A DNA stretch of 63,237 nucleotides, taken from NCBI RefSeq assembly GCF_017874315.1, contig NZ_JAGGLG010000024.1, positions 1 to 63,237 of the forward strand. The letters run 5' to 3'. The notes under the pieces were generated by a model. It was not told the origin of the DNA. It did not search any database and saw only the letters and a program-made list of their open reading frames with translations. Below are positions 58,190 to 63,237 of this stretch, piece by piece. Made by a program: the position numbers and the translations under genes. The DNA is from Symbiobacterium terraclitae (GTDB taxonomy: Bacteria; Bacillota; Sulfobacillia; Symbiobacteriales; Symbiobacteriaceae). How positions within the stretch are numbered: position 1 is the first letter of the stretch; each line of letters opens with the position of its first letter.

Positions 58190-58797
58190 ACCATGCGCCC
58201 CCAGTTGGCCAGCATCGCAAGCCCCGCCCGGGAGGACTTCTCGGGGTGGAACTGGATGCCCAGCAGGTTATCGCGGCCCACGACCGATGCGAAGGTGCGG
58301 CCGTAGTCCGTCAACGCCAGTGTCGTGGGCAGCGGTTCCCCCTCCACGGCGTAGGTGTGGTCGAAGTAGGCCCAGAACGGCACCGGCAGCCCGGCGAAGA
58401 GCGGGTGGTCCACCTGCGGCGCCACCTGGTTCCAGCCGATTTGGGGGAGGCGCACCCCGTCGGGCAGCCGGGTCACCCGCCCCTCCAGGAGGCCCAGCCC
58501 CGGCTGCAGCCCGCCCTCCTCGCCGGCCTCGAACAGCAGCTGCATCCCCAGGCAGATGCCGAGGATCGGCCGGCCGGCCGCGGCCGCCTCCCGCACCGCC
58601 CGGTCGAGCCCGCGGCGGGCCAGGTTCCGCATGCCGGTGCCGAAGGCGCCCACGCCGGGGAGCACCAGGCCGTCCGCCCCGGCCACCGCTGCGGGGTCGT
58701 CGCTCAGTTCGGCGCTGTGGCCCACGGCCCGCAGGGCGTTCCGGACGCTGGCCAGGTTGCCCATGCCGTAGTCGACGATGACGATCCGGGCCATCAC
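58156..58797 (-). CDS. hisH: imidazole glycerol phosphate synthase, glutaminase subunit
   Basis: The 213-residue class I glutaminase has VIVDYGMGNLASVRNAL, LPGVGAFGTGM, the nucleophile Cys in LGICLGMQLLFE (about residue 82) and His-Glu in GIQFHPEKSS. It supplies ammonia to HisF. The start is GTG at 58797 or the ATG one codon later, overlapping the hisB stop. Confidence 0.95.
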   Translation of the reverse strand: MMARIVIVDYGMGNLASVRNALRAVGHSAELSDDPAAVAGADGLVLPGVGAFGTGMRNLARRGLDRAVREAAAAGRPILGICLGMQLLFEAGEEGGLQPGLGLLEGRVTRLPDGVRLPQIGWNQVAPQVDHPLFAGLPVPFWAYFDHTYAVEGEPLPTTLALTDYGRTFASVVGRDNLLGIQFHPEKSSRAGLAMLANWGRMVCDLSSSRRSI

Positions 58798-59387
58798 AGC
58801 AGGGCTCCCTTGGTCGAGGGGATCCCCTGGACCCGGGGATCCAGCGCCACGGCATCGGACAGGGCCCGGGCGAAGGCCTTGAAGAGCGCCTCGATCATGT
58901 GGTGGGTGTTCTGGCCGTAGTGCACCTTCAGGTGCAGGGTGATGCCGGCGTTGATGGACAGGGCCCGGAAGAACTCCAGCACCAGCTCGGTGTCGAACTC
59001 GCCCACCTTCTGGGCGGGAAAGGCGGCGTCGAAGTGCAGGTACGGGCGCCCGCTCACGTCGATGGCGGCGAAGGCGAGGGTCTCGTCGAAGGGGACGAAG
59101 GCCGAGCCGTAGCGCCAGATCCCGGCGCCGTCGCCGAGAGCCCGGCGCAGCGCCTGCCCCAGGGTGATTCCGGTGTCCTCCACCGTGTGGTGGGCGTCGA
59201 TCTCCAGGTCGCCCCTTGCCCGCACGGTGAGGTCGAAGTGCCCGTGGCGGGCGATCTGGTGGAGCATGTGGTCGAAGAAGGGCACGCCGGTGGCGATCTC
59301 CGCCCGACCGGCGCCGTCCAGCCGCCAGGTGACGGCGATGTCGGTCTCACGGGTCCTCCGGGCCACCTGCCCGAGTCGCTCTGCCAT
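58794..59387 (-). CDS. hisB: imidazoleglycerol-phosphate dehydratase
   Basis: The 197-residue protein has the HisB metal motifs: FFDHMLHQIARHGHFDL, EIDAHHTVEDTGITLGQAL and NTHHMIEALFKAFARAL, whose His and Glu residues bind two Mn2+. It is the monofunctional dehydratase with no phosphatase domain. The ATG follows GAGGAGG by eight bases; the longer open frame beyond it has no homologous sequence. Confidence 0.96.
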   Translation of the reverse strand: MAERLGQVARRTRETDIAVTWRLDGAGRAEIATGVPFFDHMLHQIARHGHFDLTVRARGDLEIDAHHTVEDTGITLGQALRRALGDGAGIWRYGSAFVPFDETLAFAAIDVSGRPYLHFDAAFPAQKVGEFDTELVLEFFRALSINAGITLHLKVHYGQNTHHMIEALFKAFARALSDAVALDPRVQGIPSTKGALL

Positions 59388-59455
59388 GATCTCTGCCTCC
59401 TCGTATCGCCCTGGACGCCGCCTGCCGTGGCCGTCGGCGCCCGCCGCCACTGCAG

Positions 59456-60736
59456 CTACTTCCCGAGGCGGACCTGCATGGCGCCGGCGTGCGCCTGCAG
59501 GTCCTCGGTGAGGGCGAGCTGCACGGCGTGGGGCGCCTGAGCCCGGAACGCCGCCTCGCTGTAACAGGTCACGGCCGACCGCTTGATGAAGGTCTCCACG
59601 TTCACGGGCGAGGCGTAGCGGGCCGTACCCTCGGTGGGGATCACGTTGGACGGACCGGCGATGTAGTCGCCGATGGGTTCGGGGGTCCACGGGCCCATGA
59701 AGATGGACCCGGCGTGGCGCACCATGGGCAGGAAGGCCCACGGATCGGCCACGTTGACCTCCAGGTGCTCCGGTCCGACGGCGTTGACGATGTCGGCCGC
59801 CTCCCGGAGGCTGGAGACCAGGAGCGCAGCCCCCAGTTCGGCCACCGAGCGGCTGATCGTCCCGGCCCGGGGCAGGGCGGCGGTCTGCCGCTCCATCGCC
59901 TCGCCGATCCGGGCGACCCGGTCATGCCCTGCCGTGGTGACGAGGATGACCATGCCGTTGGGGTGCTCGGCCTGCGCCAGCAGGTCTGCGGCCAGCCACT
60001 CGGCGTCGACGGAGCCGTCGTCCACGGCCAGCACCTCGGTCGGGCCGGCCAGCATGTCAATGCCCACCGGGCCGAAGACCAGCTTCTTGGCGAGGGTGAC
60101 GTAGTAGTTGCCGGGGCCGGCGATCATGTCGACCCTCGGGACGGTCGCAGTGCCGTAGGCCATCGCCCCGATGGCCTGGGCGCCGCCGACCTTGTAGACC
60201 GCCTTCACCCCGCAGGCCCGGGCGGCCGCCAGCATGTGCGGGTCGATACGCCCCTCCCGGTCCGGCGGCGTGCAGACGATCACCTCGCGCACGCCGGCCA
60301 CCACAGCGGGGATGGCGGTCATCAGCAGGCAGGAGAAGAGCGGCGCGGAGCCCCCGGGCACGTAGATGCCCGCCCGGTCGACGGGCCGCACCTGCTGCCC
60401 CAGGATCGTGCCGTCCGGCCGGGTCATGAACCAGGAGTTGGGCACCTGGGGCCGGTGGAAGGCGGCGATGTTGTCGACCGCCACCTGCAGCGCGGCCCGG
60501 AACGCCTCGGTCACCTGCGCCTCGGCCGCCGCGAACTCTGCCTCGGTCACCATGAGGCCGGCCTCCCGCAGGTCGGCCCCGTCGAACCGCCGGGTCAGGT
60601 CATAGAGGGCGTCGTCGCCCTCCGACCGCACCCGCTCCAGGATGGCGCGCACCTGCGCCTCGATCTCGGGGTAAAACTGGCTCCTGCGCTGATCCAGGAA
60701 CTGCAGGAACGCCTGCGGGTCCCACTGCTTCAACAA
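59456..60736 (-). CDS. hisD: histidinol dehydrogenase
   Basis: The 426-residue enzyme has GIYVPGGSAPLFS, KVGGAQAIGAMAYGT, IAGPGNYYVTLAKK, the zinc ligands in LLAQAEHPNGM and GDYIAGPSNV, the general base pair in GPEHLEV and a final HAGAM His. It oxidises histidinol to histidine with two NAD+. The start is TTG at 60736, nine bases after GAGGAGG. The upstream space before hisG holds an oppositely oriented gene rather than another his gene. Confidence 0.96.
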   Translation of the reverse strand: MLKQWDPQAFLQFLDQRRSQFYPEIEAQVRAILERVRSEGDDALYDLTRRFDGADLREAGLMVTEAEFAAAEAQVTEAFRAALQVAVDNIAAFHRPQVPNSWFMTRPDGTILGQQVRPVDRAGIYVPGGSAPLFSCLLMTAIPAVVAGVREVIVCTPPDREGRIDPHMLAAARACGVKAVYKVGGAQAIGAMAYGTATVPRVDMIAGPGNYYVTLAKKLVFGPVGIDMLAGPTEVLAVDDGSVDAEWLAADLLAQAEHPNGMVILVTTAGHDRVARIGEAMERQTAALPRAGTISRSVAELGAALLVSSLREAADIVNAVGPEHLEVNVADPWAFLPMVRHAGSIFMGPWTPEPIGDYIAGPSNVIPTEGTARYASPVNVETFIKRSAVTCYSEAAFRAQAPHAVQLALTEDLQAHAGAMQVRLGK

Positions 60737-60817
60737 TGCTCTGCGCCTCCTCGCCCTCTGCGACCACAGGCGGGCTTTACATAGAATAGAACGACTCCCG
60801 AAAGGAGGTCGGTCACC

Positions 60818-61261
60818 ATCAACCAGCCGAACGATTTCCAGCCAACGGCAGGCCTGCCGCCCACCGGCGGGCCGACGTCCAGGGTTCCGCCGTCCGCCAG
60901 CTCACCTGCCGACGCTCCGCAGCCAACCGGTCCCCTCACCGGGGAGCAGGCGCTCCACCTGCTCGCGCTGATGGGCCACCTGGCGCAGAAGGCGCAGCGG
61001 GCCTCCGTCCCGGGCGCCGCCGCGTCCGGCGGCCAAGGCGCGCCGTCGGAGGCGGACGGGCCGGCGTACCGGAGCTACACCTCGGGGCCCCACCGGGCGG
61101 GAGGCACGGCCCCCGTCCCGCTGGTGGCGGGCGTCCCGCTGCCGGTGCTGCCGGCCGGCGTCGTCGACCGCAACTACTGGTTCCCGGACAGGTCCCGCAG
61201 CCCGATCCGCCCCCTCAGGCTCTGGACGATCGGGCCGATCCGCTCCGCCTGGAGCCTGTAG
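60818..61261 (+). CDS. Pro-rich protein with an apparent ATC start, antisense inside the his operon
   Basis: A 147-residue frame on the plus strand between hisD and hisG. AAAGGAGGT lies nine bases before ATC at 60818; no ATG, GTG, TTG or CTG exists in frame between a stop 13 codons earlier and well into the protein. About 90% of third positions are G or C. It reads INQPNDFQPTAGLPPTGG, EQALHLLALMGHLAQKAQRA and later PVPLVAGVPLPVLPAG. Its last 28 codons run antisense through the 3' end of hisG. No family is recognised. An alternative is the ATG at 60971, which would give 96 residues. Confidence 0.5.
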   Translation: MNQPNDFQPTAGLPPTGGPTSRVPPSASSPADAPQPTGPLTGEQALHLLALMGHLAQKAQRASVPGAAASGGQGAPSEADGPAYRSYTSGPHRAGGTAPVPLVAGVPLPVLPAGVVDRNYWFPDRSRSPIRPLRLWTIGPIRSAWSL

Positions 61262-61839
61262 GCCGCCCGGTTGGCGATGAGCCGCATGGAGGAGGTCCAT
61301 AGCTCCTCCACCACCACCAGGTTGTTCTCGCGCAGGGTGCGGCCGGTCTCGACGATGTCGACGATGAGGTCGGCCAGCCCCACCTTCGGGGCCACCTCGA
61401 TGGAGCCGTGCAGGAAGATGGTCTCCACCTGGATGCCCCGGCTGTTGAAGTACGCCTCCGTCATGCGGGGGTACTTGGTCGCCACGCGCTGGGTGGAGCG
61501 CCCGCTCAGCAGGGCCTTGGCGTCGACCCCCGCCGGGGCCGCCAGCACGAAGCGGCACTGGCTGTAGCCCAGGTCCAGCAGCTCGTAGACCTGCGGCTCG
61601 GCCTCCATCAGCACGTTCTTGCCCACGATCCCCAGGTCGGCGGCCCCGTACTCTACATAGGTGGGCACGTCCGAGTCCCGGGCGATGATGAAGCGCGTGC
61701 CCTGCGCCGGGCACTCGATGTACAGGCTGCGCCCCTCGTCTTCCTCCAGTTCGGGCCCCGCCAGGCCGGCCTCACGCAGGAAGCGGACCGTGGCCGCGTA
61801 GGGGCGGCCCTTGGGCAGGGCGATGGTCAGCGGCGACAT
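61174..61839 (-). CDS. hisG: ATP phosphoribosyltransferase, short form
   Basis: The 221-residue protein is the short HisG: LTIALPKGRPYAATVRFL, YVEYGAADLGIVGKNVL, and the PRPP-binding loop DIVETGRTLRENNL. It lacks the C-terminal ACT-like regulatory domain, so it needs HisZ. It couples ATP to PRPP in the first step. The ATG follows AAGGGAG at nine bases. Its last 88 bases are overlapped by the antisense gene at 60818-61261. Confidence 0.95.
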   Translation of the reverse strand: MSPLTIALPKGRPYAATVRFLREAGLAGPELEEDEGRSLYIECPAQGTRFIIARDSDVPTYVEYGAADLGIVGKNVLMEAEPQVYELLDLGYSQCRFVLAAPAGVDAKALLSGRSTQRVATKYPRMTEAYFNSRGIQVETIFLHGSIEVAPKVGLADLIVDIVETGRTLRENNLVVVEELWTSSMRLIANRAAYRLQAERIGPIVQSLRGRIGLRDLSGNQ

Positions 61840-61859
61840 GTATCCAGGCTCCCTTCTGG

Positions 61860-63059
61860 CTAGTGGATCGACGGCACCTCGGGGCTGAGCACCCGCGCGG
61901 CGCCCCGGGCCCGGGCGTAGGTGGCCAGCTCCTCCCCCGTCCGTCCCAGCAGATCCACCTCCACGGCGAGCCCCTGGGCCCTGAGGCGGGCCGCCCAGGC
62001 GATGGCGTCGGCCTCGCGGCCCGGCGGGCAGGCGATGACGGCGTCGAGGCCCGGCAGTGCAGCAGTGCACCCCTGCTGCTCCTGGGCCATCAGCAGCCGG
62101 TCCACCTCCAGGGCGCACCCCGTCGCGGCCAGGGGCGTGCCGAACTCGCTGAGCAGGTTGTCGTACCGGCCCCCGCCCATGACCGGGGCGCCGATGCCCG
62201 GCAGGTATCCCTCGAAGACGACACCGGTGTAGTAGCCCAGCGAGCGGACCAGCCCCAGGTCGAGGCTCACCCGGTCTGCCACGCCGAGGGCCTCGAGCAG
62301 CTCGAGGACCCGTGCCAGGTGCGCCAGGGCTCCGGCCACCTCGGCGCCCGCGCCCTGAAACCGCTCCTGCGCCTGGGCGAGGGTGCCGTGGAAGTGGACC
62401 AGCCCCAGGAGCAGCTCCGCCCGGTCGCCGACGAGGCCGGCCCGGGCGACGCCGTTCTCGAAGGCCACCAGGTCCCGGCAGACCATCGCCTCCTTAAGCT
62501 CCGCGGCCGTCCCGGGGGCCACGCCGACCGCGCGGAAGAGGCCCTCCACGATGCCCACGTGGCCGAGGCCAATGCGGAAACCCTCCAGCCCCGCGGCCTT
62601 CACCGCGGCGCAGGCCAGGGCGATCACCTCCGCGTCCGCCGCCTCGCCGGGCGCGCCCACCAGCTCCACCCCGGCCTGCCAGATCTCGCTGGCGGCGCCT
62701 GCCCGCAGGTCCCGGTGGCGGAAGACGGGGGCGAAGTAGGCGAGCCTGAGGGGCAGGCTCTCGCCGTTGAGGCGCGTCGCCGCCAGGCGGGCGATGGGGG
62801 TGGTCATGTCCGGCCGCAGGGCGAGCGTGCGCCCCTTCCGGTCGAACAGCTGGTAGAGATCCTCCGGGCGCCCCCAGTTCCCCGCGCCCGCCGCAACGGC
62901 CTCCAGGTACTCGATGACCGGGGTGGCCACCTCACGGTAACCCCAGGTGCGGAAGACGCCATCGAGTTGGTCCGACAGCCGGCGCATCCGGGCCGCCTCG
63001 CCGGGAAGGCGGTCTCGGACCCCCTCGGGCACCTGCGTGCGGGTGACGGGCATGCTCAC
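61860..63059 (-). CDS. hisZ: ATP phosphoribosyltransferase regulatory subunit
   Basis: The 399-residue protein is a HisRS-like paralogue without tRNA-binding C-terminus: VPEGVRDRLPGEAARMRRL at the start, TLALRPDMTTPIARLAATRL (motif 2-like), and GGGRYDNLLSEFG near residue 290. Catalytic residues of true synthetases are altered, as in other HisZ proteins. It binds short HisG and mediates histidine feedback. The GTG at 63059 is six bases after GGAGGGG; an ATG two codons later is possible. It is the first his gene. Confidence 0.92.
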   Translation of the reverse strand: MSMPVTRTQVPEGVRDRLPGEAARMRRLSDQLDGVFRTWGYREVATPVIEYLEAVAAGAGNWGRPEDLYQLFDRKGRTLALRPDMTTPIARLAATRLNGESLPLRLAYFAPVFRHRDLRAGAASEIWQAGVELVGAPGEAADAEVIALACAAVKAAGLEGFRIGLGHVGIVEGLFRAVGVAPGTAAELKEAMVCRDLVAFENGVARAGLVGDRAELLLGLVHFHGTLAQAQERFQGAGAEVAGALAHLARVLELLEALGVADRVSLDLGLVRSLGYYTGVVFEGYLPGIGAPVMGGGRYDNLLSEFGTPLAATGCALEVDRLLMAQEQQGCTAALPGLDAVIACPPGREADAIAWAARLRAQGLAVEVDLLGRTGEELATYARARGAARVLSPEVPSIH

Positions 63060-63077
63060 GGCGATCCCCTCCGCGCT

Positions 63078-63138
63078 TTAGTTGGCTAATGTGGTAACAA
63101 ACTAAAAAGAGGTTACCATAAATGGACACGCCGGTCAA
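63078..63138 (-). promoter_or_regulatory. his operon promoter region with two inverted repeats
   Basis: On the minus strand TTGACC (63133-63138) is followed 17 bases on by a weak TAACCT. TGGTAAC and GTTACCA (63092-63118) form a dyad with 13-base spacing over that -10 region, and TTAG-TTGG-CTAA lies at 63078-63089. These are candidate operators for a his repressor. Confidence 0.5.
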
Positions 63139-63143
63139 GGGGA

Positions 63144-63237
63144 ATCGAGTAGACCGTAGGGTCGCCCTACGGCCTCTCACAACACCGGACATGCGGGTCA
63201 CGCATCCGGCGTTTCGTCAAGCACTCCGAGTCGATTC
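63144..63237 (-). mobile_element. 3' end of a group II intron (domains V and VI), class C type, partial
   Basis: On the minus strand, 63213-63181 folds as a domain V hairpin (ACGCCGGA with TCCGGTGT, a TGCG/CGCA upper stem and a two-base bulge), followed by GTTGTGAGAG and a domain VI hairpin (CCGTAGGG-CGA-CCCTACGG), ending TCTACTCGAT at 63144. The catalytic triad position reads CGC, which is typical of class C introns. The rest of the intron lies outside the window to the right. Confidence 0.65.

Overview
The window is a 63 kb piece of a high-GC (about 70%), spore-forming Firmicute chromosome. Spore genes (a CotF-type coat protein pair, a GerD-like germination lipoprotein, a Cse60-like protein) sit beside gatCAB, ligA-pcrA and a complete his operon, all with third codon positions that are strongly G or C. 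Strong AGGAGG-type ribosome sites, frequent GTG/TTG starts and thermophile-type GH57/GH15 glucan enzymes fit Symbiobacterium or a close relative. That assignment is inference from style and gene content, not a database match.

Layout. 1-1625: a lower-GC island with the 3' end of an anti-sigma-type gene, a secreted protein and a small membrane protein. 2073-12566: single genes and short operons (MazG-like hydrolase, lipase-type hydrolase, sugar transporter, Gfo/Idh oxidoreductase, coat proteins, an SPFH operon, glutamate dehydrogenase, DinB-like protein, nucleotidyltransferase, CPBP protease). 12778-16641: a padR-ABC transporter operon with a clear operator. 16745-23346: LD-carboxypeptidase, cupin, membrane protein, methyltransferase, RlmD and an epimerase. 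23532-33685: a glucan cluster (GT4 synthase, sugar-nucleotidyltransferase fused to a dead mutase domain, GH15, GH57 branching enzyme, DUF4912, GH15) that contains an array of four long hairpins at 28551-29126. 34061-44748: gatCAB, two Opp/Dpp ATPases, ligA and pcrA on the minus strand. 44869-54394: lytic transglycosylase, soluble histidine kinase, GerD-like lipoprotein, two identical tRNA-Ser(GCT) genes, and an alpha-2-macroglobulin/Memo-like pair. 54711-63059: hisZ-G-D-B-H-A-F-IE-C on the minus strand, interrupted between hisG and hisD by an oppositely oriented gene with an apparent ATC start. The right edge holds what looks like the 3' end of a group IIC intron next to the his promoter.

How genes work together. 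The his operon encodes every step from PRPP/ATP to histidinol-phosphate and on to histidine except a recognisable histidinol-phosphate phosphatase; HisG is the short form that needs HisZ. The glucan cluster can make, branch and trim an alpha-glucan. PadR probably represses its own operon through the 23-bp dyad over its -10 box. The alpha-2-macroglobulin and the Memo-like protein look like one secreted or envelope module.

Most interesting items: the antisense gene with an ATC start inside the his operon; the covarying hairpin array; a Memo-like gene split from an Ig-like tail by one in-frame TAG; a mutase domain that has lost all its catalytic motifs; a free-standing ArsR effector domain; and the group IIC intron end abutting the his promoter.
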